A stretch of DNA of 64,000 bases from JAUSFM01 sp964343705 (lineage in GTDB: Archaea > Nanobdellota > Nanobdellia > Woesearchaeales > UBA12501). Positions 14,011-25,200 of the stretch are shown piece after piece. Position 1 is the first letter of the stretch. Every line of letters begins with the position of its first letter. The notes beneath the pieces were generated by a model, which searched no databases, was not told the DNA's origin, and worked only from the letters and a program-made list of their open reading frames with translations. The position numbers and the translations under genes are program-made. Location: positions 62,001 to 126,000 of the forward strand of contig CAYFJX010000007.1 in assembly GCA_964343705.1 (NCBI GenBank). The letters run 5' to 3'.

Positions 14011-17000
14011 AACGTTTGTGCCGCTCATGTGTGTATTGGTTTTGTTACTCTGTACTCCACTTGTTTTAGCAGGGAAAGAAGAAGTTGCGTTTGCAAAGAA
14101 TCCAAACTTTGACACATTCATGGAACTAGCAAATCCAACTGCAGATGACTTGCTTAAATTACATTCTGATCCAAAATTTACCCATATTGGTGCTTTCAAA
14201 AAGCTTTCACCAAATGAAAAAGTTAAGTTTCTTCGACAGAACTATGTTAACATCTACGCAGAGGTGTCCTTAAGAAAATTTACCTATACAGGTGCAAGCA
14301 AAGCAGACGAGTTGGAAATAGCTGACCTATTTTTTAGCAAGAAACCACGTAATGTAAATTTTAATCAACACTCATTCAGAAAGTTTATGCGTACCAATGG
14401 TGTTAACCTTGATCTTAAAGGGGATGTTACTGGGTATAAGAAAGGTGGAATTATTGTTGCTAAAAATGGAGAGTCAAACGTCATTAAACTCAGAAAAGAA
14501 TTTGACTTTGAACTTGATGCTGATAAGGTGTTGTATCTTCGGAGAAAGGGTGGTGGGGCAGAAGCTCCTCGTCATACATTTACTGGAAGACTCCTTGCTG
14601 GAAAAAATGGAGCAGCACTTCTTGGTGGGACTTTTGACGGTAAACAAGTTGAGCATGCAAGTCGAATATACATTGATAGCAAAGATCGAGTTGTTATCAA
14701 AACAAAAAAGTTTGGATCAATAGAATTTGCTAGGCCGTCATTATTGTTTTTCAAAAAAGGAGTTAAGGGTAGACCAGATAAGTATACTGTACAGAAAAAT
14801 GCAAAGATTATGAATATTAAACACCGTGTGAGTGGCACTTTTTACTTGCGAGAAGGTGATATAACCAAAGGTATTGTTGTTCCACCTGGCGATGTTGCCT
14901 ATGTTAATGGATACAAAGTAAAAGGTATTAATGATAAAGTTGCTGTTCGTTTTGAAGAAAAAAGATTAAAAGATGTAAAAAACCGACGAAAAAATGAGAT
15001 TTATGTTGGTGCTAAAAGCGGTTTGGTAATGGCAAGTGTAGGAACAAGACCGTATGAAGTTGAGTTTGATCCTGCATCGGCAATAGCAGGACAACAACTT
15101 ATTGGTCAATACAAAGGTTTTCTTGAAGTACCACGAAAGGGTTATGCATCTGGAAAAAAAGCAAAGCTCTATGATCCTGGCAGTAAAGATTTTTCAAATA
15201 TTCTTATGATCCAAGGGATTGTTGGCGCAGACCAAATTGGACGGATGACTAAAGGTACGGAAAAGAAGATTAAGGCCTGGCAAAACGCATTCAACAAAAG
15301 GAGAGGATTAAAAAGAGGGGACAAAGGATGGTTAAAACCAGATGGAAAATGGAAAAATAAGGAAAGCAGGGCATTTTTCAATGACATTCGAGATACATCA
15401 CCAATTGTGCTTCAACCTCAAGGAGGAACAGCAAGTGTTGACCTTGCTAAAAAGGGCCTTGATATTAAAGTACAAGGCAAATTTAATTTTAATGCTGGTC
15501 CTGAGTCATATAAGTGGACAAATGGAAGAGTCATAGCAAAAAAAGGCTTTAGCAACCCACTTAGTTCTGCACCTTTTACTATGACAGCTCTTGATTCTAA
15601 GGGAAATGAAATAGCGACAATGCGAAGAGAAGGAACTGAGACCTACATGTCAGCACTTAACAAAGGATTTACAAAAAAAGAGTTGTGTTTGCCGTGCTTT
15701 ATGATTAGTCGTTTTGGTACTGAAAATCTCAAAGAAGCAAAGTGTGCAGGGTTTGTACAACGCTTAGGTCGTGTTGAAGGTGGTTGGAACAAGCGATATG
15801 GAAAAAATGAAGAAACCTTTGATGAATACACAGGTAGGTATGGTAATGCGTGGCACATGGCGTCTAATGTTCTAGCAAAAGGTGGTGAAAGTTTGTTCTG
15901 GAAAGAGGATGGGGGGAGAGTTACTGATGAAGATACTAAAGTACGTAAAAAGAAATTAGGGAAACAAGTTACTTATGACTTTGATAATTTTAAGGAAGGT
16001 GATGTTATTGGCATTTATTTCACTGGAAGTAGTTATTTAGACCAAGCTCTGGAGAAAGGGTTTAATGGGAGACAAAACACACATGTGGCAAAGGTTATGG
16101 CAGTGACTGAAGAAAATCATGATTTTGATCCAAACAAGGATAAAAACTTGAAAAAATTTGTGCAGAAGAAAACAGGTGTAAGAAACAAAGCAATTCTTGC
16201 TAGTTATCCTGTGTGGGTAAAGGATGATGGTCAGCCTGACTCACAATACCGACGAGTGCGTATAAAAGATGGAAAGTATGTGTATGAGGACTCTGGAAAG
16301 CCTGCAAAGATTACTGCTGAATCAGATGTTTTAATCAAGAAAGCACTTATTTCACACCTTTGGCATCGTGGAAAGAGGCCAAAGCCAGATACGCGTGAGG
16401 AGCTAGAATACGATCTAAAAGCTATTCGGCAAGAGGATATGGGTAAACTCTTTAATGATCATCCTTCGTTTTCATTATATGAGCATATGCGGCCAAATGA
16501 AAAGAAAATGAAAGAAGCGCGTAAGACACAGAAAAGTGTTGTCCCAGTTCAAACACATGACAAGGATTTTAAAGAGCATCTAACTGCAATGGGATTCCCT
16601 GGCTATGAAGCTACAGTCCGCAGTGAACAAATACGGTTTGAGAATGCAATTAGAAATCCTCGAGCAGGCGACGTGCTTATGGTATCAAGAACACAAACAC
16701 AGGAAGCTGATTCATCAGCTGATCTTCCATTAGCAGATGCGTTGGATGAACAAGGAGCATGGACACCTCAAAAGTGGGTTGATCTGATTCATGAATCAAC
16801 CCCTAAGCGATTGGATGAATTTGATATTCCAGAGGAAGATGCTGAAGCCTTTACATTGTTAACTGCCTCAGTTGGTTTGCAAGAGTCAGGTTTGACAAGT
16901 AATCCATTGGGTAGAGACAAAATAGACAAGCATGGCGAGGACATTGTTGCTTGGTGGGGAGACACACCACTAACTCCTGGACGTTTTGAGCGCTGGGCAA

Positions 17001-17554
17001 AATCAAAAGGCTATGGTTTCTACCAGGTTGGTTATGGTGAAGCAACTGATAGTGCACAGGCACTTGTTGAGGAGGGGAAGATACCTGAAAATGACGTGAA
17101 AAAAATAACTGATTTGACGTCTAAGGAAGGCTCTGTAAAGCATGGTCAACGATACCTAGCCATGATGTGGAAACGATATGTAACGCCTGATATGAAAAGA
17201 GAGGATAAAATACAAATGATTGGTGCTTCGTTTAACTGTGGTCAGTGGTGTCCGCGTAATGCAGCATTACAAAAACAATTGAGTGATTTAACTGGTGATC
17301 CGCTCAAGCCTGATGGAAAAATTGGTGGCACTACAAAAGAGAGGTTTGAAGCTTATGCTGAAAAAACTGGTGTGCCTTTTGACCCAGGTAATTGGGGCGA
17401 TGATCTTGACAACAGTGCTGTTGCAAAAGAAATTAGAAAGCGTTGGAAAGCAAAGTTCAAGAAAAATCCAAAGTATGCTAGAGTACCAGAGTGGAATTAT
17501 GGAGAAGCTACTATTGCAAAATGTCGTCAACTTTCACACGCCTGTTCTGAATAA
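14003..17554 (+). CDS. Multidomain exported peptidoglycan hydrolase (PG-binding, NlpC/P60-like, SLT-like)
   Basis: An intact 1183-aa protein. Residues 1-24 are a signal peptide (VLLLCTPLVLAG). Residues 25-110 are a helical head shared with the large proteins (NPTADDLLKLHSD), and 120-390 are beta-rich. Residues about 393-463 form a PG_binding_1-like domain (ILMIQGIVG...KIKAWQNAFN...WLKPDGKW). The NlpC/P60-like domain has C581 (AKCAGFVQR) and H694 (NTHVAKVMAV). The transglycosylase-like domain has E961 (ASVGLQESGL), GYGFYQVG and SFNCGQWCP. It would cut both peptide and glycan bonds of bacterial walls. It overlaps the prepilin-like gene. Its counterpart on the other strand is split. Confidence 0.8.
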   Translation: MNKTFVPLMCVLVLLLCTPLVLAGKEEVAFAKNPNFDTFMELANPTADDLLKLHSDPKFTHIGAFKKLSPNEKVKFLRQNYVNIYAEVSLRKFTYTGASKADELEIADLFFSKKPRNVNFNQHSFRKFMRTNGVNLDLKGDVTGYKKGGIIVAKNGESNVIKLRKEFDFELDADKVLYLRRKGGGAEAPRHTFTGRLLAGKNGAALLGGTFDGKQVEHASRIYIDSKDRVVIKTKKFGSIEFARPSLLFFKKGVKGRPDKYTVQKNAKIMNIKHRVSGTFYLREGDITKGIVVPPGDVAYVNGYKVKGINDKVAVRFEEKRLKDVKNRRKNEIYVGAKSGLVMASVGTRPYEVEFDPASAIAGQQLIGQYKGFLEVPRKGYASGKKAKLYDPGSKDFSNILMIQGIVGADQIGRMTKGTEKKIKAWQNAFNKRRGLKRGDKGWLKPDGKWKNKESRAFFNDIRDTSPIVLQPQGGTASVDLAKKGLDIKVQGKFNFNAGPESYKWTNGRVIAKKGFSNPLSSAPFTMTALDSKGNEIATMRREGTETYMSALNKGFTKKELCLPCFMISRFGTENLKEAKCAGFVQRLGRVEGGWNKRYGKNEETFDEYTGRYGNAWHMASNVLAKGGESLFWKEDGGRVTDEDTKVRKKKLGKQVTYDFDNFKEGDVIGIYFTGSSYLDQALEKGFNGRQNTHVAKVMAVTEENHDFDPNKDKNLKKFVQKKTGVRNKAILASYPVWVKDDGQPDSQYRRVRIKDGKYVYEDSGKPAKITAESDVLIKKALISHLWHRGKRPKPDTREELEYDLKAIRQEDMGKLFNDHPSFSLYEHMRPNEKKMKEARKTQKSVVPVQTHDKDFKEHLTAMGFPGYEATVRSEQIRFENAIRNPRAGDVLMVSRTQTQEADSSADLPLADALDEQGAWTPQKWVDLIHESTPKRLDEFDIPEEDAEAFTLLTASVGLQESGLTSNPLGRDKIDKHGEDIVAWWGDTPLTPGRFERWAKSKGYGFYQVGYGEATDSAQALVEEGKIPENDVKKITDLTSKEGSVKHGQRYLAMMWKRYVTPDMKREDKIQMIGASFNCGQWCPRNAALQKQLSDLTGDPLKPDGKIGGTTKERFEAYAEKTGVPFDPGNWGDDLDNSAVAKEIRKRWKAKFKKNPKYARVPEWNYGEATIAKCRQLSHACSE

Positions 17555-17592
17555 GTATGAAATTAAGTAAGAAATAATTCTTAATAATAATC

Positions 17593-18024
17593 TTAATAAC
17601 GTCCTATGACGTCGATATCACGAATTAACCCAACTTGTTTATGCATGGTAGCTTTGCCACAATACGGGCATCGTTGAGGAAGTTCTCTTTTCTTTAAAGA
17701 ATAACCACAATTCATGCACTTAAATTCTTGCATAAAATTCTTTTTAACTTGTACTTTTTCTCGTGCTTGCTTTTTTTCTTTTTCTTGTTTTTCATATGCT
17801 TCAATAGTCATTGCACCAGGAGCACTCGGTGTTGGGATGTTCTCTAATTCAACATAGTCATCTGGAATTTTCTTTTTTACTTTTTTTGATGAAATACATG
17901 CAAGGCACTCAAGTGAGTCTCCTTTTGGTCTGCAACTTAGTTGGGCCATTTTGAATAATGCGCCACACCGTGAACAAGGTATGCGCAGTTCTCCCTTTTC
18001 CATGTCAGTTTCACTGTCTTTCAT
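17593..18024 (-). CDS. Two-zinc-ribbon protein, unknown function
   Basis: About 143 aa from the ATG at 18024, which follows a TATA element (TTTTTATATT) by about 25-30 nt. A longer frame to 18078 would place that element inside the gene. Two zinc-binding pairs are seen: IPCSRCGALF near the start with ECLACISS, and near the end FKCMNCGYSL with PQRCPYCGKA. Between them is a basic/acidic coiled stretch (KQEKEKKQAREK). Similar ribbons occur in archaeal nucleic-acid-binding proteins. It is convergent with the hydrolase gene, 38 bp away; a link to the attack system is not shown. Confidence 0.65.
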   Translation of the reverse strand: MKDSETDMEKGELRIPCSRCGALFKMAQLSCRPKGDSLECLACISSKKVKKKIPDDYVELENIPTPSAPGAMTIEAYEKQEKEKKQAREKVQVKKNFMQEFKCMNCGYSLKKRELPQRCPYCGKATMHKQVGLIRDIDVIGRY

Positions 18025-18102
18025 GTGACTATTCAAGGGGAGTGGAATATAAAAAGTTATAGGTGGTAAAATGGACAAAATTAAGATAAAAAACTCACAA
18101 CC

Positions 18103-18110
18103 TTTATAAA
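18103..18110 (+). promoter_or_regulatory. TATA box TTTATAAA before the 2760-aa protein operon
   Basis: Preceded by CACAACC (BRE-like). Its end is 26 nt before the ATG at 18137, so the mRNA is probably leaderless. It drives the prepilin-like gene and the large gene that follows 25 bp downstream. Confidence 0.6.
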
Positions 18111-18136
18111 TGAAAATTGCTTAAAATTGCTTGCTA

Positions 18137-19207
18137 ATGTACAAAAAAAGGGGACAGGTAACTGCCTTTGTAGTGGTAGGTATAGTTTTACTTATTTGCA
18201 GTGCTCTCATTTTTTTTATGGTGAATCAAGGCACAGAGCAAAAGGCTGAAATTGAACTTCTTGAAGCTGAAATTGTAAAAGCACATGTTCAAAATTGCAT
18301 AGAAGAAATCTCTGTTCCAGGAATATTTTTGATTAGTCACCAAGGTGGAAAGTTATACACTGACGCAGAAGTTGGACAAGAAGGATTTGACAAAAAGAAT
18401 TTTCTTACCTTTGACCGTGTGTTTCCCTACTATGTTGTTGAAGGAAAAAAAGAATTACCTGGAATAAAGCAAATAGAACAAGAACTTGCAACCTACATTG
18501 ATGAAAACTTGTTTTGGTGTGTTAATTTTTTACAGTTTCTTGAACAAGGACTTGTTGTTGAAGAAATAAGTGCTCCACAAACAAAGGCCACCATTACACG
18601 TAAGGATGTTGTGTTTACTGTTGACTATCCAATTCGTGTTCGAGTGGGTGCACCAACTGTTGAACGAGAATATCAATTAAAACGTTTTAGGCATAGTGCA
18701 CCGCTGCGACTTGGTGAACTCTTTACAGTTGCAGAAAAAATGGTTGATAAGATTGTAGAAGATCCGAATAGTATGCATTTTAATGACTTTATGGACATAG
18801 GCACCAAACATGGTGTTATGATCTCTATCCTGCCCTATGATGAAGAGTCAACAGCATATTCAATCTATGACGAACAATCACAGTTGCGTGATGCTTCTCT
18901 TATGTTTTGGTTTGGAGCAAGGAACACAATGGGAAGAGGTGGAGCACTAAACACACCACCACGTATCACCAATTACAAGGATTTCACACTTAAGAGAAAC
19001 ATGCCATTCACGTACACGTTAGAGGAATTTGATGGGGAAGGTGACGCAGTTAGTTACATGTCTGATACATCTGAGATTCCGATCCTGCCAAATGGTGTTT
19101 TTGATTTTACACCAATAACAGCAGGCAAGTTTACAGTAAATATCTCGGTGCATGACTCCAGGGGGATGTCATCATCGCAAGAAATTATAGTTGTGGTTGA
19201 GGAGTAA
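18137..19207 (+). CDS. Prepilin-like membrane-anchored protein with cadherin-like C-terminus (set C)
   Basis: About 356 aa. The start is ATG at 18137 (MYKKRGQVTAFVVVGIVLL). A TTG two codons earlier is less likely given the TATA spacing and the identical start of the paralogue at 34637. The order is a class III-like signal/anchor, a soluble middle with VQNCIEE and FWCVNFLQ, then a C-terminal cadherin-like domain (MPFTYTLEEFDGEGD, FDFTPITAGKF, VHDSRGMSS). It is nearer to the gene at 34637 than to those at 7206 and 12886; these two precede very large proteins rather than wall hydrolases. Confidence 0.72.
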   Translation: MYKKRGQVTAFVVVGIVLLICSALIFFMVNQGTEQKAEIELLEAEIVKAHVQNCIEEISVPGIFLISHQGGKLYTDAEVGQEGFDKKNFLTFDRVFPYYVVEGKKELPGIKQIEQELATYIDENLFWCVNFLQFLEQGLVVEEISAPQTKATITRKDVVFTVDYPIRVRVGAPTVEREYQLKRFRHSAPLRLGELFTVAEKMVDKIVEDPNSMHFNDFMDIGTKHGVMISILPYDEESTAYSIYDEQSQLRDASLMFWFGARNTMGRGGALNTPPRITNYKDFTLKRNMPFTYTLEEFDGEGDAVSYMSDTSEIPILPNGVFDFTPITAGKFTVNISVHDSRGMSSSQEIIVVVEE

Positions 19208-19232
19208 GCAAAGAATCAAAAAAGGCACATTC

Positions 19233-22200
19233 ATGAAAAAAGTGGGGATAAACAGGGGGGGAGTAGTAGGTACATTAGCAACAGTACTTCTTTTACTAGT
19301 TCTACTTCTCCTTTTTCTCACCCCTCTTACACTTGCAGCTGACGATGATGATGAAAAGCTTGATCCAGAAAAGATTACACCAGAAGACTTCTCTAAGCTC
19401 ACTCCTGCAAAGCAAGATGAGATGTTTCCTAAGATACCTGCTGCTAAGCAGGCAGAGATTTTGCAAAAACACTATCGTGATGAACTTGCAGAGAAGTTTT
19501 TCCAGAACAAGGCTCAGATTGCAAATCCAGCCAATGCAGAAATAGCAAAAAAGTACTTTGACAACCCAAGCAATGTTGTTAAGGATTTAGACACAGCTAA
19601 AGAGTACTTTAAACAGCCAGGAAAGATCCAGGAAGCAGGAGCAGGAGCTCACAAATATTTTGTAACTAAATACAAAGCTAATTACCAGTTTGATCCTTCA
19701 GCTACTAATCTTGATTATGATCCAGATAAGGGCACACTAAGTATTCCAAGTACTAGCCCAACAGAGGAACCCAAGAGTATCAATCTAGCTGATTACAAAG
19801 GGGATTCTAGCATCCAAGAGATTAGAGCAGAAGGCAATGAGTTTGTCATTAAGCGCCGTGTTGGTGACAAGGATGAGTCCATGCGAATTACAGGTGATAG
19901 TGGAGCAGATATTAGTTTCAAAGATGGAAAGTTCATGCTGAAAGACAAGGCAGGAAACACGCATGACATTGAATCAGAAGGTGATGCAGTACTTGACATT
20001 GGATCACAAGGTGTGACCATAGAAGGTCAAGCAAGTGGTACTGCAGTTATTGCTGGTAAGGTTGTTGATTTCAAAAACAGAAAAGGAAAACTGTTCATGG
20101 CGCCAAATGGAGACATGAGTGCTGATGACGCATGGGTAGACTCTGCAACTCTTCAAATTGATGGTAAATTCTCAAAACAAGGCAATGACATACATAGTCA
20201 TGCGTATGAAGGAAGAGAAACAACACTTGTTGATAAGCAGAGTGGTATTGGTGTCATAACACGGGGAGTTCCTGCTTTAACACATTTAGATACTGTAGGT
20301 CCTCATACTGAGGGAATGGTACCTCCTTCATTAACAGCACAACAGGCAAAGGAAGTTGCTTCTGGACTGAGGGAAGCACCAGCAGGACCAGCACCTGAAC
20401 AAGCAGAAGTCTGGATCAAGAATGATGGATCGTCAACAGCAGTGTATGCTAAAGGGAAAGTAGATGTTGCGCACCATGTTATTGATGAAAGTGATGTTCT
20501 AGGAATTGACACTGCCAAGCCAAGGTATAGCGGAAAAGATCTTGATGCAAAATTTGAGTACACAACAGATAACGCACCTGATAATCCCGCTGAAAAGTTT
20601 ATTATGAGTGGAATTGGTACCTACACTGATATGCAAATGGTTATGGATGGTGAGCAAAAAGGTGCTAGTGTTAAAAAGTTAAATCCTAGTGCAACGCATG
20701 ACATGCTTGATGTTTCGTGTAAAGGGTGTAAAGATGGAACAGGTGTGCGTGTCAGGAAGAATCTTGTTTTGTTTAACAATAAAAAAGAGTTGAGTGATGA
20801 GCAAATACAATCTGCAAAAACAGCTGGGCTTAATGTTGAGGCAGCAGAGCAAGCAACCAAGAGCCGAACACCACATCGTGCAACTTTGGAGATACGTTAC
20901 GACATGAAAGATGGCAAGTTTGTTGTTGATTCAAACAAAGCCCAATTACAAACCATTGCAACCTTGCTCGGTACTGGTATGGAAGTTGCAGCAGACAAGC
21001 AATTACTTACAAAAGTAGAGGGTGAAAATACTTTCTTTGGACTTGGCCAAAATGGAGTAGGAAGGTACGAATCTCACAAGGATGAAGAAACAAATGTAGT
21101 TAGCTTAGTATTACACAATCCAGAAGGTTCTAAAAGTCCACTTGGCCAAAAGATACGATTTGATATGGGTATAGACCCTACAAAACTTAATGATCCAAAG
21201 TATGTTGGTGAAATGGATAAAGCACTTGATGCAAAAGTCAAGGCTGACAAACACCTACAACAATTGCAAAAACGTTTTGCAAAAATGAAAGGAAAACGGT
21301 TCAAAGGAGCTGAAATGGGAGCAGATGGCATTTGTATGAATCAAGAGTGTCAAAGAGCATTGAAGGCAATGCCACAATTCCAACGGATCCAGCTTCGACT
21401 ACAAAAAGAACATCTTAAAGCAGAAAATGCAAAGAATCGTGCACTGGTTTCAGCACTGCAAGCTGATGGAAAATCAACAAAACTTGTTGAAGCAAAAATT
21501 AAGGAAAACAAGAAAAAGTATCGTGCAGCAAAGAAAGTTCAACAGACATTGTATGAGCAAGATCAGAAGAAACTTGCTGTAACAAAACGAGATGATAAAC
21601 AGGCAGGTCAAGCAAAGGAAGCAATACTGGTTGCTGAAAAATTTGGAAAGCAAAATCGAAGACTCGGAAAGAATATCAGGGTACTTGAAGGCGACATAGA
21701 GGGCTTACGAGAAAGACTGAAAGGAGAAGACAGGCCTGAGTATCGAAAGGGCCTTCAAGACAGGATTGCAAGCCTTAAGAAGAAAATTAACACATTCAAA
21801 CAGGAGCATCAAGAAGTTACTAATCTGTATGAGAATGCTCTTGCAGCAAATGAAGGAGACCCTCATGTTTTAGCAGAAATGGCACTTAATACAGGTAACA
21901 CTGCAGATCTTAACACTGCCATGAAGCTTGCGGAAAAAATCAAAGGTGACCAAGGACACTTGCTTGTTGCCAAAGCGTGTGCGCAAGTTGGTGATGCACA
22001 ATGTGTGGCACAGCGGGTTGCTGCAATCAAGAATCCTCGTGTAAAGGAAAAAGCAGCGGCTGCACAAGAACAGATTGAAGACCAAGCAATGGCAAAGATG
22101 GTACAACAAGCTCGAGAATTACGACAGAGAGAATCAAAAGCACGAACAGAGTTTGAGGAAGAACGACGGACAAATATCCTGGCAAAGGTGTCGTTCTTAG

Positions 22201-25200
22201 CTAACTGGTATGAACACGATGAGCAACATGAGAAGCAAGCAAAAGATTATGTAGAGGGTATTTCTGATGCAGCATATGCAACTGCAATGTTAAGAAAGAA
22301 ACTCAAAGCAGACGGCAAGGATACTTCATTTGCAGCAATTAGAGCAATGCCTGATGAGCAAAAGCGAGCAATACTCGGTGATAAAATACCTTTGGGTAAT
22401 TTCGGTAGCTTTGATAGAACAATGCTCAAAACAGAGGAAAAGTTGGCAATGGGTAAGTCATTATCTGTTCAAGAAAGGTTTGACTTAGCAAAAGAAGCAG
22501 CAGATCAAAAGGTGATGTTTGCACATGGTGATGTTGTTGCTGCGGAGAAGGAATACAAAGCGTTGTTGGCTGATATGGGTCACCTGACTGACAAGGTTCG
22601 AGGAATTCGAAATCTCCGGAAAACAGTTGATCAAGTACGCAGAGATAAAGAACTGGTATTTGCAGGTGTTGAAACAGGGATTCATACACCCTGGTCATAC
22701 CAAACAGTTGGAAGAATTGCTTCAGAATCCATGGACATCACTATAGCAGCAGATCTGCTTGTAGGCGGAGCCATAGCAGGTAAGGCTCTAAAAACTGCTC
22801 TTGAGACCAGTGAGACAGCATTAAAAGTAGCAAAAAAGGCTCGTACGCTGAAAACAGCAGCTGCTCAAACAAGACCAGCTGTAGCAGTAATGAAAGCAGG
22901 CAGTGTAGCAAAAGCAAAAGGTGTTGAGATAGCGGCAGGTGCTGCTGATGTGGGAAGACGGTTAGCAAAACCAGCTGTTGCTCTTGCAAAAACTAAACCA
23001 GCTCAAGCTGTAGCTGAAGCAGGAAAGAATCTTGTTAAATTCGAGAACTCAGCAATAGCTAACGTTGTAACACCTAATGCAAAGAAGTTAGGTAGATCTG
23101 CTGCAAAGGGCGCAGCAACTGTTAAAGAAGTTTTAACAAAGCCAAGATATCTTCGACCATCAGAATCACAAAAGGCAGTGAAGGCTGCTGAAGCTGAAGC
23201 AAAGCTTACACGTAAGTTGGTGGCAGGTATGAATAAGGAGGAGAAAGCTGAGTTTGCTGCTACGATTGTTAGAGCTGAGGAAAAAGTTGTTGCTGCACGT
23301 AAGGAAGCTGATCTTCTTGACAAAGCAGACAAGCTTGCAAAAAAGGCGATTAAGCAGCAAAAGAAAGCTGCAAAGAAGCCTCCAAAACCAGCTGAAGTTA
23401 TCAAGAGCCAAGCAGAGAAAAATATGGAAAGAGGGGTGATAATTGATACAGCAGATGATATAGCTGTAAGGATGGGGACAAAAAAGATTTTTGGACGACA
23501 AAAATCAAAGAATGTTGCAAAACGGCTTGAGAAACTTAAAAAAGCGTATGCAGATGCTAAGGAAGCAGGAACACATGCCGAACGTCTTGCAGCTGCACGA
23601 AAGCTCAAAAAACTAAATGATCATAAAGAAAAAATGAGGGACCTAGAGGCTGTAGCTGACACTTATTTTAGGAGAGTAGCACGACAACACGCAAAAAAAA
23701 TGGCTGAAACTGCTGAGGCTGCAGGAGACATAAGCAAGGTAGCAAAGGCAACAGCACGAACAATGCCACCAACAACAGCCAAGGCTGCAGCTCACGAGGC
23801 AGATGATCTTACTGAAGTAGCATTGTTTGGTACTGGTGCTAGAAATGTTGATTATGAAGCTATGCCTCAATTGTGTAAGGCAACAGGAACGTGTGATCCA
23901 ACACCGTTTGGGGCTGAAGTTGCACAGCGTGCAGGCATGACACCAGATGAGTTTGCAGAACAAGCAAATGCGTTGCGAGCAATGGATCAAGCATCTGAAG
24001 TAAGTGATTTAGCAAGTGGCTCTCGTGTTATGCAAGAAGCGCAAAGGGCACAGAGAGGAAAGGGACCTTCTGCAGTTGTAACACCAACAGGGAGTATGGG
24101 TGCGATTACACCTCGACCTCGAGTAAATCCCACAAGTAAACTTGATGCACCAACAAAAGCAAAGCTAAGTGCACGTCTTGATAAAAGTCATACTTCACTT
24201 GCAGGTGTGCATGCTCATGAAAGTGCCGCTCCTTTCCCTAAGCCACCTAAACAGCTACGACGTCAGCAGCAAGCAGTTAGACAGCAAGAAGCACGATTAG
24301 AAAAAGCTCGAAAGGAGGGAGTATTTGATGAGGTTGCTGATACAGTTGATGATGTTGATGTACCATTTGATCCCAGTAAAAGAACTGAATTGCCAGAAGT
24401 TCCTGATTTGACTGATGAGGCAAGATTAATTCCACCTCCTATTGCTGATGATACACTTGATGCTACAATACCTATTCCTGTTCCAACTGAAAAACCTAAA
24501 GGTGGATTTACACGACAGGAGAAAGTTGTTCTTGAACCAGGAGCAACACAACCAACACCACTTCGTGAAAATATAATTCCAGGGCTTGAAGATGTTGTTG
24601 CAAGAGCACCAGAAGCAGGTTACACAGGTAGGGCAGAAATTTTATCTGATGTGAAACCATTGACTGACTTCCTAGAAGGTCAAGATGTAAAGTGGGCAGT
24701 TAGTGGCTCAGGTGGTATTGCAGATGAGCTTGCAATAATGGGACAACGAACAGGTGACGCTGACCTTCTTATCCCAACAAGTAAATGGGAGAGTCTTGAT
24801 GAAATGTTACAAGCTCGTGCAAGAGATGGAACACTTGGCGAGATTGGTATAAAAGAATATCGTCCAATGAAACATGATCCATTTGATGTACCAGGTGGAG
24901 TTGGCTTTGATTCACGAGCAAAAGGAGAAGTGGTACTGGCAAATGGACAAGAAGTTGATCTTATAGCAGGATTTGGATACAAGGTTACTGATCCAAAAGC
25001 AATCAAAAAAGGAATGGTTGAGGTTGCACCAGGTGTCACGTTGCCACTAGAAAAAACACCTGATGGACGACACCGAGTTGAACTCTTTGACATTGATAAC
25101 GCAGGTAATCCAAATGTTCCTAGCTTTTTCCAAAAAGGTGAAGGTGGTGCAACATTCATGACACCAGATGCACTGCGAGCTAAGTATACTTTTGAAAAGC

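Noticed and set aside
23003..23608. Minus-strand 201-codon frame opposite the 2760-aa gene
   Set aside because: It is the reverse-strand shadow of an Ala/Lys-rich helical stretch, giving a Ser/Ala/Phe-rich nonsense product. The plus-strand protein is continuous and paralogous to the 8008-aa protein.
24680..25159. Minus-strand 159-codon frame
   Set aside because: It lies wholly within the nucleotidyltransferase-like coding region. The plus strand has recognisable motifs and the minus frame has none.
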